Shown: piece by piece, positions 48,479 through 57,952 of the stretch
Numbering within the stretch: the first letter of the stretch is position 1
Layout of the letters: every line of letters starts with the position of its first letter
Origin: Oxalobacteraceae bacterium
GTDB taxonomy: Bacteria; Pseudomonadota; Gammaproteobacteria; Burkholderiales; Burkholderiaceae_D
Assembly (NCBI GenBank): GCA_947374865.1
Contig: CANCDR010000002.1
Coordinates: forward strand, 242,773 to 306,772
DNA length: 64,000 nt
Direction of reading: 5' to 3'
Program-made: the position numbers and the translations under genes
The notes under the pieces: generated by a model
Seen by the model: only the letters and a program-made list of their open reading frames with translations
Database searches by the model: none
Told to the model about the DNA's origin: nothing

Positions 48479-48533
48479 AATGCAAACGCATTGCAAACTC
48501 ACTGCAAATTCATTACAAACTTATTGCGAACGC
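48479..48533. repeat. Five degenerate 11-bp direct repeats between pgk and pyk
   Basis: Units AATGCAAACGC, ATTGCAAACTC, ACTGCAAATTC, ATTACAAACTT and ATTGCGAACGC follow each other with a strict 11-bp period; the last two run into the pgk stop codon and final residues. The consensus is ATTGCAAACTC. Function is unknown. Confidence 0.8.
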
Positions 48534-49711
48534 TCTTGCAAGACAGCGACTGCCGGCAGCGTTTTGCCTTCTAAAAATTCAAGGAAAGCGCCACCGCCAG
48601 TGGAAATGTAATCAATCTGATCGGTGATCTGATACTTGGCGATCGCCGCCAGCGTATCACCGCCACCGGCAATGGAAAACGCCTTCGAATGCGCCACCGC
48701 CAGCGCGATGGTTTTGGTACCTTCGCCAAACTGATCGAATTCAAATACACCGACCGGGCCGTTCCACACCACCGTACCTGCCTGGCCAATTTGCGTGGCC
48801 AACAGGGCGGCTGTGCGTGGGCCGATGTCGAGAATCAGGTCATCGTCGGCCACCTCGTGCACGTCCTTGATGGTGGCGACAGCGGTCGGAGAAAATTCTT
48901 TGGCGCAGACCACGTCGAGCGGAATCGGCACCGATGCACCGCGCGCTGTCATGGCAGCCATAATGGCGCGCGCCTCGTCAACTAATGGCGCTTCGGCGAG
49001 CGACTTACCAATTTTTAGCCCGGCGGCCAGCATGAAGGTATTGGCAATCCCGCCACCGACGATCAGCTGATCCACCTTCGCCGCGAGCGACTGAAGAATC
49101 GCCAACTTGGTCGAGACTTTGGAACCGGCGACGATCGCCACCAGGGGGCGGGCCGGCTGACCCAGCGCCTTACCCAAGGCGTCGAGCTCGGCTGACAGCA
49201 GCGGACCGGCACAGGCGATCGGGGCAAATTTGGCAATGCCGTGGGTGGTGGCTTCGGCGCGGTGCGCGGTGCCGAAGGCATCATTGACGTAGATATCGCA
49301 CAGACGCGCCATCTTTTGCGCCAGCGCGTCGCTGTTACTTTTTTCGCCCACATTCACGCGGCAATTTTCAAGTAAGACCACTTGGCCTGGTTCGACCTGC
49401 ACACCATCGACCCAGTCGCGCAGCAAGCTGACCGGCTGACCGAGCAGACTTTGCATGAGCGCGGCGATCGGTGCCAGACTGTCTTCGGGCTTGAACTGGC
49501 CTTCGGTCGGACGTCCCAGATGCGAAGTCACCATCACGGCGGCACCCGCCTTGAGCGCGGCCTGAATGGCGGGCAGCGAAGCGCGGACACGCGTATCTTC
49601 GGTAATATTGCCGGCGGTGTCTTGCGGCACGTTGAGGTCAGCACGGATAAAGACCCGTTTTCCCTGCAGCTGGTTATTGGCGATAAGGTCGCTGAGTCGG
49701 TTCAATTGCAT
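48521..49711 (-). CDS. pgk: Phosphoglycerate kinase
   Basis: The 396-residue glycolytic enzyme has [46 protein letters not shown] [17 protein letters not shown], the [13 protein letters not shown] segment and the nucleotide-binding [19 protein letters not shown] and [10 protein letters not shown]. The last codons lie inside the 11-bp repeat array. It is the first gene of the pgk-pyk-fba-pur cluster visible here; a 158-bp gene-free gap separates it from azlD. Confidence 0.97.
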   Translation of the reverse strand: MQLNRLSDLIANNQLQGKRVFIRADLNVPQDTAGNITEDTRVRASLPAIQAALKAGAAVMVTSHLGRPTEGQFKPEDSLAPIAALMQSLLGQPVSLLRDWVDGVQVEPGQVVLLENCRVNVGEKSNSDALAQKMARLCDIYVNDAFGTAHRAEATTHGIAKFAPIACAGPLLSAELDALGKALGQPARPLVAIVAGSKVSTKLAILQSLAAKVDQLIVGGGIANTFMLAAGLKIGKSLAEAPLVDEARAIMAAMTARGASVPIPLDVVCAKEFSPTAVATIKDVHEVADDDLILDIGPRTAALLATQIGQAGTVVWNGPVGVFEFDQFGEGTKTIALAVAHSKAFSIAGGGDTLAAIAKYQITDQIDYISTGGGAFLEFLEGKTLPAVAVLQERSQ

Positions 49712-49869
49712 AAGGAGCAGAGGATCAAAAAATGGTGGGCGTATTTTACCGCAATGGGCCGGCCAAACCGCCGATTTCCCACGATTGAGGCAGATTCTCC
49801 GACTTCATCGGCTTAACGAAAAGACAAGCAGCGTCAGTCGCAAAGCTGCAAGCTGCCAACGCTGACGTA

Positions 49870-50199
49870 TTACACCGTCGGCAAGAGCAGCCGGAACAGC
49901 GTAAACAAACCCATACCGACCACGATGGTGCCCAGTAAATGACGACGATATAAAAAGAACCCTACCGCACCGATCCCCGCCAGTAATTTGGGATTGAGCA
50001 AATTGGCCGTCAGCGGCGCTCCCGGCAACACCAGTTCAGGGATCACAATAGCCGCCATGGCCGCCGCCGGGGCATAGCGCAGGGCGTGCTGCACCTTATT
50101 CGGTAGCTTGACATGACCGAATACAAAAAAGGAGGCGCGCGTGAGAATCGTGGCGCACGTCAGCAGCAAGGTCGTCAGCCAAAAGTCCTGGTTATTCAT
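49870..50199 (-). CDS. azlD: Branched-chain amino acid exporter, AzlD subunit
   Basis: The 109-residue inner-membrane protein has about four helices: WLTTLLLTCATILTRASFF, VQHALRYAPAAAMAAIVIPE, LLAGIGAVGFFLYRR and a C-terminal one. It matches AzlD, the small partner of AzlC. Its ATG overlaps the azlC stop by 4 bp, as is usual for this pair. The ilvE gene is divergent next to it. Confidence 0.92.
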   Translation of the reverse strand: MNNQDFWLTTLLLTCATILTRASFFVFGHVKLPNKVQHALRYAPAAAMAAIVIPELVLPGAPLTANLLNPKLLAGIGAVGFFLYRRHLLGTIVVGMGLFTLFRLLLPTV

Positions 50200-50954
50200 G
50201 GCGTTCTTTCTTTTAATGTTGCGTCAATCAGCATCGCCACCGTCATCCCCAGCAGCATGGCCAGTAACAGCCCTAGCCGGTAAGGCAATTTTGCCGCTAG
50301 TACTGCCACCGTGCCGGCAACGACCACCCCACCCAGAGCGGCGCGGTTAATCGTCATTGGCACTAACACCGCCAGCAGCGCCAGGGTGCCGGCAAAGCCG
50401 ATGCCCCATGAGGTCGGAATTTGCGCGCCGAGCAAAATTCCGCTGATCGCCCCGGTCTGCCAGAACACCCAATTGGTATAACTGATGCCGGTGTAGTAGC
50501 CCAGCTTACCGGAGGTCGCCTGCACGGTTGAAAGCGGAAAACGGCGCGAAAAGAAAGCCATCGAGATGTCAGAACTGAAGTAACCGTGCCACAGACGCTG
50601 TTGCCAAGGCAGATGCGCAAAATGCGGACCGGAAGCCGCGGCAAAAATCACAAAGCGCAGATTCACCACCATGGCCGTGCAAAATACCACCCAGATCGGT
50701 GCATTGGCGGCGATCAGCGGCAAGGAAGCCAATTGCGCCGAGCCGGCAAAGACCGTCAGGCTCATGCCGAGCGCCTGCCAGACCGTCAGGCCGGACTTGA
50801 CCATCGCCATGCCGGTCACCATGGCCCAGGCGAAAATTCCCGGCATGGTTCCGCCGCTGTCACGCAGGGCCTCAAGGAAGGTGGATTTTTCAACCGGATC
50901 GCGAGGTATGCCGGGTAATCGGGTTTTTAACAGGGCATGCAGCATGCGGTCCAT
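50196..50954 (-). CDS. azlC: Branched-chain amino acid exporter, AzlC subunit
   Basis: The 252-residue membrane protein has the AzlC pattern: MPGIFAWAMVTGMAMVKSGLTVWQAL in part, FAGSAQLASLPLIAANAPIWVVFCTAMVVNLRFVIFAAA in part, and SNWVFWQTGAISGILLG-like TNWVFWQTGAISG. With AzlD it exports branched-chain amino acids. It is divergent from ilvE across about 100 bp, so synthesis/degradation and export genes share a promoter region. Confidence 0.93.
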   Translation of the reverse strand: MDRMLHALLKTRLPGIPRDPVEKSTFLEALRDSGGTMPGIFAWAMVTGMAMVKSGLTVWQALGMSLTVFAGSAQLASLPLIAANAPIWVVFCTAMVVNLRFVIFAAASGPHFAHLPWQQRLWHGYFSSDISMAFFSRRFPLSTVQATSGKLGYYTGISYTNWVFWQTGAISGILLGAQIPTSWGIGFAGTLALLAVLVPMTINRAALGGVVVAGTVAVLAAKLPYRLGLLLAMLLGMTVAMLIDATLKERTP

Positions 50955-51054
50955 AACTTATTTTCAACAAAGTAAGTATTCTACAGATGATTTTCAGACC
51001 AGCCGAGGAGCATTCCGCTAAAATCGAGGTTTTAAGAATTTGGGAGTGCATGCG

Positions 51055-51975
51055 ATGTCAATGGCTGAACGCGATGGAAAAATCTGGAAAGACGGCAAAC
51101 TGATCGACTGGCGCGACGCGACGGTCCATGTACTGACCCACACGATGCACTATGGCATGGGCGTATTTGAGGGCGTACGGGCCTATAAAACGCCGGCAGG
51201 CACCGCCATTTTCCGTCTCCAGGAGCATACCCAGCGCCTGTTTAACTCGGCCAAAATATTTCGCATGGAGATTCCCTTCGACCAGCAAACCTTGATGGAT
51301 GCGCAGCGCGAAGTGGTGCGCGCCAATCAGCTTGAGTCTTGCTATCTGCGCCCGCTGGTGTGGATCGGCTCGGAAAAAATGGGCATCTCACCGATCGGTA
51401 ATCAGATCCACGTCGCCATCGCGGCCTGGCCCTGGGGCGCTTATCTGGGGGAAGACGGTCTGGCCAAAGGTATTCGCGTCAAGACTTCCTCGTTTACCCG
51501 TCACCATGTGAATTCTTCAATGGTGCGCGCCAAAGCCAGTGGCTACTACGTCAATTCGATCCTCGCCAATCAGGAAGCGCTGGCCGATGGTTACGACGAA
51601 GCCCTGCTGCTCGATACCGAAGGCTATGTCTCCGAAGGCGCAGGTGAAAATGTTTTCATCGTCAAGAACGACACCATCTATACTCCTGACTTAGCCTCCT
51701 GCCTGGACGGCATCACGCGTAATTCGGTGCTCACCATGGCCGCCGATCTGGGTATCAAGATCAAGGAAAAACGCATCACGCGCGATGAAGTCTACTGCTG
51801 CGACGAAGCCTTTTTTACCGGCACCGCAGCCGAAGTCACGCCGATACGCGAACTCGACCGACGCACGATTGGTAGCGGCGCACGCGGCCCGATCACGGAA
51901 AAATTACAGTCGCTGTTTTTCGACGTCGTCAACGGCCGTGCACCACAATATGCCCATTGGCTCACTTTAGTTTAA
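51055..51975 (+). CDS. ilvE: Branched-chain amino acid aminotransferase
   Basis: The PLP enzyme (306 residues) transfers the amino group between glutamate and branched-chain keto acids. It has MHYGMGVFEGVRAYKT, the PLP lysine in ASGYYVNSILANQEA, GAGENVFIVKN and AFFTGTAAEVTPI. The ATG at 51055 is chosen because GGGAG lies 9 bp upstream; the frame is open five more codons. It begins a plus-strand group with the zinc-finger and O-antigen-ligase genes. Confidence 0.96.
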   Translation: MSMAERDGKIWKDGKLIDWRDATVHVLTHTMHYGMGVFEGVRAYKTPAGTAIFRLQEHTQRLFNSAKIFRMEIPFDQQTLMDAQREVVRANQLESCYLRPLVWIGSEKMGISPIGNQIHVAIAAWPWGAYLGEDGLAKGIRVKTSSFTRHHVNSSMVRAKASGYYVNSILANQEALADGYDEALLLDTEGYVSEGAGENVFIVKNDTIYTPDLASCLDGITRNSVLTMAADLGIKIKEKRITRDEVYCCDEAFFTGTAAEVTPIRELDRRTIGSGARGPITEKLQSLFFDVVNGRAPQYAHWLTLV

Positions 51976-51991
51976 TCGTCCGGAGAATCAC

Positions 51992-52195
51992 ATGACCCAA
52001 GCATCCCCCAGCGCACAGGGCGCGATTGAACTCGAGGGTAAGGATTTACCCGCCTACTGCCCGAATCCGGCTATGCCGATCTGGTCTTCTCATCCGCGCG
52101 TCTTTCTCGACCTCGCGCACGGCCATGACGGTAAATGTCCGTACTGCGGCACCACCTATCGTTTGAAACCCGGCACGGTCGTGCAAGGTCACTGA
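51992..52195 (+). CDS. Small CHCC zinc-finger protein
   Basis: The 67-residue protein has the zf-CHCC pattern: CPNPAMPIWSSHPRVFLDL with Cys and His, then CPYCGTTYRL with the last two Cys. The family includes mitochondrial complex I subunit NDUFS6-like proteins and many unnamed bacterial ones. It lies 16 bp after ilvE, an order common in Burkholderiales, and 3 bp before the O-antigen-ligase-like gene. The role is not known. Confidence 0.9.
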   Translation: MTQASPSAQGAIELEGKDLPAYCPNPAMPIWSSHPRVFLDLAHGHDGKCPYCGTTYRLKPGTVVQGH

Positions 52196-52198
52196 TCC

Positions 52199-53458
52199 AT
52201 GCTGCAAGTGCTGACAGCTGGCCGTCTGCAGCTGTTGAAATACGGTCGCTGGGCAGTCCTGCTGGCGCTGTTTTCCATCCCGATCAATAAGCCAGCCACG
52301 TCGATTTTTTTATTCCTGGCCTTGCTGTGCTCACTGATTGGCGCACAGCCAGTCCAGCGCTGGAAAGCCCCCCTACGTGAACCCATTGTGCTGGGCATGC
52401 TGGCCTGGTTTGCCGTACTGCTTCTGAGCGCGCTGCACGCGGCCGATAATCCGCAACGCTGGGCCGACCTGGGAGTCTACAAAGCGCTGCTGTATCCCCT
52501 CTTGATTGCCAGCTTACTGAACGATCAGAACTGGCGTGAGCGTGGGCTGTTTGCTTATGGTGCTGCTGCCTTACTGGTCTTGCTGCTCTCATGGAGCCAG
52601 CTGTTTGGTCTGCTACCGGCACCCGACATTACCGCCACCTTTGAAGCCTACCGCTACACCGTGTTTCACGAATATTCGCAGCAAGGCTTGCAGATGCTGA
52701 TCCTGGCGAGTCTGTGCGCCGCCTTTGCCCCACGCCTCACGCATCCGCGCTGGCGCAACGCGCTATGGCTGGTCGCCGCGTTAGCCGTCGCGGATGTTTT
52801 GTTCCTGCTACAAAGCCGGACCGCTTATCTGGCGATTTTATGTTTATTGCTCTACTGGAGCTGGCGCCTGACAGCACAGCAGCATGGTAAAACCAGCAAG
52901 CTATTACTGGCGCTACTGGTCGCGGTGACGCTCAGCGTGAGCCTCACCTTGGCGCCGCGCATGCAAGCGCGCATGGAAGCTGCGCAGCAGGATATCAGCC
53001 AATACCTCGCGCATCACGAAGCGAGCTCACTGGGCATCCGGCTTGAGCTCTGGCGACGCACGCTACCCATCATCGCCGCTGCGCCGTGGTTTGGTCACGG
53101 GCTGGGTGAATGGCTAACGCAATACCGCGCACAAACCAGCACACTGAACGATTTCGATGCCTTTCGCATGAAACATCCGCACAACGACGCCTTGTTGATC
53201 CTCGCCGAAGAAGGCGTGGCAGGTTTCCTATTCTGGGTCACACTACTGGTGCTGCTGGCGCGTCGGCTACGCACTCTGCAGCCTGTGCAACGCGATTTTT
53301 TTGCCAGTCTGTTGCTGATTTTTCTCGCTGCCGGTACGGCTAACTGCCTACTGGTCGACTTCGTTAACCGCCATGTCTTTATTTTGCTGCTGGCTTGTTT
53401 TCCAATCCTGCTCGTGCCTAAAAATAAGGCACCGGGAGTAAAGCCAACACTATCTTGA
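52199..53458 (+). CDS. O-antigen ligase / polymerase family membrane protein
   Basis: The 419-residue inner-membrane protein has 10-12 helices and a large periplasmic loop. The Wzy_C marks are FHEYSQQGLQMLILAS, SRTAYLAILCLLLYW with the key Arg, and HPHNDALLILAEEGVAGFLFW, as in WaaL-type ligases. It would attach O-antigen or another glycan to lipid A-core; related proteins polymerise O-antigen or glycosylate pilin, so the exact role is open. It lies 3 bp after the zinc-finger gene and is probably co-transcribed with ilvE. Confidence 0.87.
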   Translation: MLQVLTAGRLQLLKYGRWAVLLALFSIPINKPATSIFLFLALLCSLIGAQPVQRWKAPLREPIVLGMLAWFAVLLLSALHAADNPQRWADLGVYKALLYPLLIASLLNDQNWRERGLFAYGAAALLVLLLSWSQLFGLLPAPDITATFEAYRYTVFHEYSQQGLQMLILASLCAAFAPRLTHPRWRNALWLVAALAVADVLFLLQSRTAYLAILCLLLYWSWRLTAQQHGKTSKLLLALLVAVTLSVSLTLAPRMQARMEAAQQDISQYLAHHEASSLGIRLELWRRTLPIIAAAPWFGHGLGEWLTQYRAQTSTLNDFDAFRMKHPHNDALLILAEEGVAGFLFWVTLLVLLARRLRTLQPVQRDFFASLLLIFLAAGTANCLLVDFVNRHVFILLLACFPILLVPKNKAPGVKPTLS

Positions 53459-53490
53459 AGATCTGACGATGTCATTTGAAAGTTACGCTC

Positions 53491-53922
53491 ATGCCTAAAG
53501 CTCGCAAAGTATTCGCTTCGGCCGACGATACCGAAATCGCCATCTATGAAGCCCTGGGACGGGCCGATATCAACGCCCTCATGGCCTTGTGGGCCGACGA
53601 TGAAGAAGCCGTCTGTGTGCATCCGGGCGGCCCGCGTCTGATCGGGCCGGCCGCCATTCGTGCATCCTGGGAGGCGATACTCGAACGCGGGCCGGTATTC
53701 ATCCGACCGATTCAGGTGCACGTGACTCATAATTCCATGACCTCGATCCATAACCTGATCGAAGATATCCAGCGCAGCGCCAATGCGCCGGCCGACCTGT
53801 ACGTCATCGCCACCAATGTGTACGTCAAGACGCCGCTTGGCTGGCGCATCATTGCCCATCACGCCTCAATCGCCAGCGGTCAGCCACCGCTTGAGCATGC
53901 ACGTCCTTCTACCCTGCACTAA
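53491..53922 (+). CDS. SnoaL/NTF2-like protein
   Basis: The protein is 143 residues from the ATG at 53491; a TTG five codons earlier is the only alternative. The fold marks are ALGRADINALMALWADDEEAVCVHPGG in part, GPAAIRASWEAIL and TNVYVKTPLGWRIIAHHAS, typical of NTF2-like ketosteroid-isomerase-type proteins. The function is unknown. Its TAA overlaps the ATG of the next hydrolase gene by 1 bp (TAATG), so translation is coupled. Confidence 0.87.
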   Translation: MPKARKVFASADDTEIAIYEALGRADINALMALWADDEEAVCVHPGGPRLIGPAAIRASWEAILERGPVFIRPIQVHVTHNSMTSIHNLIEDIQRSANAPADLYVIATNVYVKTPLGWRIIAHHASIASGQPPLEHARPSTLH

Positions 53923-54902
53923 TGGCTATGACCCATAAACCCTGGCATTTTTCTGCGCCGCGCTGGCTGCCTGGCGGTCATCTGCAAACCATCTATCCGG
54001 CCACCATGATGCCTAAGCCGGCAGTGCTTTACCGGCGCGAACGCTGGGCCACACCGGATGCGGATTTCATTGATCTGGACTTCGTCGATGGTCAGGCGGG
54101 TCAGCCTTTTCTGGTGCTGTTTCATGGACTGGAAGGTTCTTCCGACAGTCATTATGCGCGCGCATTGATGGGATATATCGGCACGCTTGGCTGGTCGGGC
54201 GTGGTGGTCCATTTTCGTGGCTGCTCCGGCGCGCTCAATCATGCACCGCGCTTTTATCACTCCGGTGATGCGCAAGAAATCGATTGGGTATTGCGTCGTT
54301 TGCATGCGCATCCGTGTCGCAGTTCGGCGAGTCAATTTTTTGCCACCGGTGTTTCGCTGGGTGGTAACGCCCTGCTGCGCTGGCTGGGCGAATCGCAGCA
54401 GCAGGCGCAGTTCATTGACCGCGCCTGTGCCATCTCGGCGCCGCTCGATCTGGCTGCTGGCGGTGCGGCGCTCTCCTCGGGTCTGAACCTGCTGTATACG
54501 CGGGTCTTTTTACAAACATTAAAACCAAAATGTCTGGCGAAACTGGCGCAATATCCGGGCCTGTTTGAACGCGAGGCGATGCTCAATGCGCGCGATTTAT
54601 ATGCCTTCGATAACGTCGTCACCGCGCCCTTGCATGGCTATCGAAGTACGGAAGATTACTGGGACCGTGCGAGCGCCAAACATGTCCTGCCCGACATCAC
54701 GCTGCCCACGCTGGTTCTGAATGCGCGCAACGATCCGTTTTTACCAGCGCGTCATTTACCCACGCACGCAGCAAAAAAAGTAGTGCTCCAATATCCTGCC
54801 GAAGGAGGCCATGTCGGCTTCGCTGCTGGCACCATACCGGGCCATCTGAACTGGCTACCGCAGCGAATCGTCAATTTTTTAAGTGCGCCAGAATATGGAT
54901 GA
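53922..54902 (+). CDS. YheT-family alpha/beta hydrolase
   Basis: The 326-residue protein has the family start WLPGGHLQTIYPA, the oxyanion-hole motif LFHGLEGSSDSHY, VVHFRGCSG, the nucleophile elbow FATGVSLGGNALLRWLG, ARNDPFLPARHLP with the acidic residue and GGHVGFA with His. The family is a carboxylesterase-like hydrolase of uncertain substrate. It overlaps the NTF2-like gene upstream and the unknown gene downstream, which makes a tight three-gene unit. Confidence 0.92.
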   Translation: MAMTHKPWHFSAPRWLPGGHLQTIYPATMMPKPAVLYRRERWATPDADFIDLDFVDGQAGQPFLVLFHGLEGSSDSHYARALMGYIGTLGWSGVVVHFRGCSGALNHAPRFYHSGDAQEIDWVLRRLHAHPCRSSASQFFATGVSLGGNALLRWLGESQQQAQFIDRACAISAPLDLAAGGAALSSGLNLLYTRVFLQTLKPKCLAKLAQYPGLFEREAMLNARDLYAFDNVVTAPLHGYRSTEDYWDRASAKHVLPDITLPTLVLNARNDPFLPARHLPTHAAKKVVLQYPAEGGHVGFAAGTIPGHLNWLPQRIVNFLSAPEYG

Positions 54903-55500
54903 GATCGTTCAAAAAGCCATGGCCAAATGGCCCGATGTGCCGCACTGTTACGGCTGGCTGGCACTCGACGCGCGCGGGCAATGGCGCATGCGCGATGACA
55001 CCGTGCAGCGGCTCGGACTTGCGGGCGACAAGATCACGCAAAGCAAACTGCTTGGCTTCATCCATCGCAATTACGCCGCCGATTCCCAGGGACGCTGGTA
55101 TTTTCAAAATGGCCCGCAGCGGGTGTACGTTAATCTGGCTGCCACGCCGCATATCGTGCGTACCGATGGAACAGGCGGTTTTGTCTTGCACAATGATGTC
55201 GCCGTCGCGCTGGTACACAGCGCCTGGATGAGCGAGAGCGGCAGTGTGCTGCTCGACTGCGATGGCCTGATCGCCCAGCTCGACGACCGCGATCTGGCCA
55301 GCTGTCTGGCGTGCCTGCAGGATGGCGCGAGCGGTAATCCGGTCAGCGACCTGCAACTCATGGACTGGTGTGACGGTGGCGCCGGTCAGCTCGATCTGCG
55401 CTGTGGTGAGCGGTTGGTTAGGGTCGAACACATCGACGCGCAGACAATACCGGCTCGGTTTGGCTTTGTGGCGATTCCGCAGCCGGACCTGGCAGTCTAA
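54895..55500 (+). CDS. Conserved protein of unknown function (possibly DUF2946-annotated family)
   Basis: The protein is 201 residues from the ATG at 54895; it overlaps the YheT-like gene by 8 bp. The N-terminal half has VQKAMAKWPDVPHCYGWLAL, WRMRDDTVQRLG, LLGFIHRNYAADSQGRWYFQ and GPQRVYVNL, a pattern I recall from unnamed Burkholderiales proteins often annotated DUF2946; that label is from memory and uncertain. No signal peptide or membrane helix is seen. Context gives no function beyond coupling to the hydrolase. Confidence 0.78.
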   Translation: MDEIVQKAMAKWPDVPHCYGWLALDARGQWRMRDDTVQRLGLAGDKITQSKLLGFIHRNYAADSQGRWYFQNGPQRVYVNLAATPHIVRTDGTGGFVLHNDVAVALVHSAWMSESGSVLLDCDGLIAQLDDRDLASCLACLQDGASGNPVSDLQLMDWCDGGAGQLDLRCGERLVRVEHIDAQTIPARFGFVAIPQPDLAV

Positions 55501-55516
55501 GCCCGTCGTTTAAAGC

Positions 55517-57031
55517 TCAACGGCCTTTATCGCGTTCCTTTTTTTCTTCTTTCCAGCGCAGCTGCATTTCCCGGTCACGCGCATCGATCTGCGCCAAGTC
55601 ATAGAAGGTCGCATCCGGCGCTTTCCGGGCGATCGACAGCTGCTCGAGCGCGGATTGTACGCCACCGGTAAGCACATGCGATTCGGCCAGCGCTAGATGT
55701 TGCAGGGCCTGCTTACCTTGCGCGGCATAGACCTTGGCCAATAACTCTTGCAGCTGCGGCTCCTGACGGTAAAGCGTGGCCTGATCGCGCAAATACGCCA
55801 CGGCTGGCTCCAGCTGTCCGTCCGCGATCAGCGCCTGGGCATACTGATGCGCGATACCGCGTGATAAAGGATGTGCGCTACGGGCCGCATCGGCGGCACG
55901 CACGGCCTGCGCAAACGCACCTTCGGCCATGCGGATCTCGATCGTCATGCTGTCGTACAGCGCAGCAGGGCCGGCACGATCCTTCGGGACTGGCACCGCC
56001 TTGGCTGCACGGCGCGAGATATCGAGCAGGGATTGCGCGCGACTGGTGTCATTTTGGCGCAAGGCGATCAGCGCCAGACCATAATTGCCTGCCGCGGTCT
56101 GGATCGGTGTGGCCTGCTTGATTTGCAAGGTGAATGCATCGGTGGCTTCACGCAGGCCTTGAGTCGAGGTATCTTGCAGCACCCGTAGTCGGGCTCGCAC
56201 CAGATGAAAATCCAGACTATCAGCACGCTGTTTATAAGGCGTATCTTGCAGTCGCCCCTGAATATCGGCAATGCGCTCGGTAGTGAGCGGATGCGAGAGC
56301 AAAAAAGCCGGCACACTTTCGCTATATACCCGGGTTGCCGTCTGCATGCGCGCAAAAAACGATACCATGCCCGAGGTATCAAAATTCGCCGCGCGCAAAA
56401 TCTGCAGACCGACCCGGTCCGCTTCACGTTCGGCGTCGCGGTTAAAGCTCAGCTGACGCTGAATGGCGAGTCCCTGTCCGCCGATCATCAGGGCCGAAGC
56501 CGCATCCGGACTCTGGCGCGCAGTCAGCACTGCCAACGCAAAAGCCGCCAGCGGAATCAAGGAATCCTGCCGCTGCTTACCCAGCATGCGGGCAATGTGG
56601 CGTTGCGAGACATGACCAATTTCATGCGACATCACCGATGCCAGTTCCGATTCATTTTGTGCCGCCAGCACGAGACCAGAATGGACGGCGATAAAACCGC
56701 CCGGCAGTGCAAACGCATTAAGCACCGGATCGCGTACGGCAAAAAAGAAAAAATCGTAATTCGCTTCGCCGCGCGCTTCGGGCGCCGAACTGAGCAAAAT
56801 AGTACCGAAATCGTTGAGATACTCGAGCACCGGTGCATCGTCGATATAGTCACGATCTTTGCGCAGCTGAAGCATGATCTGCTCGCCCACCTTGCGCTCC
56901 ATGAGCGGCGACAGATCTTCCCGTTCGGTGTCGCCCAGGCTGGGCAGATTTTGCGCACCCGACGGCGCGCTCGCCAGCGGCAAGGCAAGCAAGACACAAA
57001 CGAGCAGAACAAGAGACAGACGGAGTGGCAT
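55517..57031 (-). CDS. M48 family metalloprotease with TPR repeats (BepA-like)
   Basis: The protein is 504 residues from the ATG at 57031, which begins a good signal peptide (LVLLVCVLLALPLASAPSGAQ); the frame is open 71 codons further but without similarity. The zinc site is HEIGH (His136-Glu137-His140), with the third ligand in DREADRVG-like EREADRVG. Helical TPR-like repeats fill the C-terminal half. E. coli BepA (YfgC) degrades or assists assembly of LptD and other outer membrane proteins in the periplasm; the same role is likely. It converges with the unknown gene at 54895. Confidence 0.93.
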   Translation of the reverse strand: MPLRLSLVLLVCVLLALPLASAPSGAQNLPSLGDTEREDLSPLMERKVGEQIMLQLRKDRDYIDDAPVLEYLNDFGTILLSSAPEARGEANYDFFFFAVRDPVLNAFALPGGFIAVHSGLVLAAQNESELASVMSHEIGHVSQRHIARMLGKQRQDSLIPLAAFALAVLTARQSPDAASALMIGGQGLAIQRQLSFNRDAEREADRVGLQILRAANFDTSGMVSFFARMQTATRVYSESVPAFLLSHPLTTERIADIQGRLQDTPYKQRADSLDFHLVRARLRVLQDTSTQGLREATDAFTLQIKQATPIQTAAGNYGLALIALRQNDTSRAQSLLDISRRAAKAVPVPKDRAGPAALYDSMTIEIRMAEGAFAQAVRAADAARSAHPLSRGIAHQYAQALIADGQLEPAVAYLRDQATLYRQEPQLQELLAKVYAAQGKQALQHLALAESHVLTGGVQSALEQLSIARKAPDATFYDLAQIDARDREMQLRWKEEKKERDKGR

Positions 57032-57096
57032 GAATGCTTCAGGCTTTGCATAAAATGTAGCGCCGGGAGCATGGCGACGTGTCGATGCTATCATAA

Positions 57097-57126
57097 TCGT
57101 TGATTGAAGCGTCGTTGATTGAAGCG
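57097..57126. repeat. Perfect 15-bp tandem duplication upstream of moaC
   Basis: TCGTTGATTGAAGCG occurs twice without a gap in the 182 bp between the divergent bepA-like and moaC genes. It lies in the promoter region of one or both. Confidence 0.9.
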
Positions 57127-57213
57127 TCGCAGATTTAGGTGGCGAATGCTTTGCATCGTGTCTGACGCCGCCATCACCCCACCTCAATGTAGTACTGACA
57201 TGGTTTGTAGCCG

Positions 57214-57717
57214 ATGAATCCCTCTGAAAAATCACCCGCATCACCTGGCCTGACCCATTTCGACGCTGCCGGTCAAGCGCACATGGTGGATGTCGGCGCC
57301 AAGCAAGAGACCCACCGCGTCGCCGTCGCCGGCGGCACCATCCGCATGCTCCCGGCCACGCTGGCCATCATCAGCGCCGGCACGGCCAAGAAAGGTGACG
57401 TACTCGGCATCGCCCGCACCGCCGCCATCATGGCCGCCAAACGCACCAGCGACTTAATCCCGCTCTGTCATCCTCTAGCTCTCACAAAAGTTAGCGTCGA
57501 ATTTACCATTGACAGCGCCCACGCCAGCATTCATTGCCGGGCCCAGGTCGAAACCTACGGCAAAACCGGCGTAGAAATGGAGGCTCTCACGGCCGTACAA
57601 GTCGGCCTGCTGACCATTTACGACATGTGTAAGGCGGTCGATCGGGGGATGGTGATGACGGATGTGCGGGTGCTGGAAAAGCAGGGGGGTAAGTCGGGGG
57701 ATTGGTCGGCTGCCTGA
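57214..57717 (+). CDS. moaC: Cyclic pyranopterin monophosphate synthase
   Basis: The 167-residue enzyme forms cPMP with MoaA in molybdenum cofactor synthesis. It has [49 protein letters not shown] in part, the [27 protein letters not shown] segment in part, and KSGDW. Length is normal. It is a single gene here, unlinked to other moa genes, but its cofactor is needed by the formate dehydrogenase at the left of the window. Confidence 0.97.
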   Translation: MNPSEKSPASPGLTHFDAAGQAHMVDVGAKQETHRVAVAGGTIRMLPATLAIISAGTAKKGDVLGIARTAAIMAAKRTSDLIPLCHPLALTKVSVEFTIDSAHASIHCRAQVETYGKTGVEMEALTAVQVGLLTIYDMCKAVDRGMVMTDVRVLEKQGGKSGDWSAA

Positions 57718-57742
57718 ACCTTTGGCTGGCTCACAAAAATGC

Positions 57743-57813
57743 TGGGGTCAGGTCTTGACATGACACATTTGAATTTTTTATTTCAAAAACTGTCATGTCA
57801 AGACCTGACCCCA
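57743..57813. repeat. REP-like palindromic element, copy 1
   Basis: Two 23-bp arms (57743-57765 and 57791-57813) are perfect inverted copies, starting TGGGGTCAGGTCTTGACATG, around a 25-bp A/T-rich spacer. It lies 25 bp after moaC. Two further copies lie between the pilin genes. The GGGGTCAGGTC core resembles REP elements moved by RAYT transposases; that link is from general knowledge. Confidence 0.9.
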
Positions 57814-57818
57814 CGAAC

Positions 57819-57855
57819 AAAAAAGAGCTCCTGCCTCATTAAGAAACAGGAGCTC
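57819..57855 (-). terminator. Intrinsic terminator downstream of pilin 1
   Basis: On the minus strand GAGCTCCTG pairs with CAGGAGCTC across a 13-nt loop and is followed by TTTTTT. It lies 97 bp after the pilin 1 stop and should end its transcript. Confidence 0.85.
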
Positions 57856-57952
57856 AAACCAGGGAGTTTTAAAACAGAGTCAAACTTCCGCGCAGGTGCA
57901 GCTGACCAGGCTGCGTGCGTTGATTACGAGGTGCTGGCGCGCTGCGCTGCTG

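Noticed and set aside
48479..48533. 11-bp repeats as a CRISPR or iteron array
   Set aside because: There are no unique spacers of CRISPR size and no cas or rep gene nearby; the units are contiguous and degenerate.
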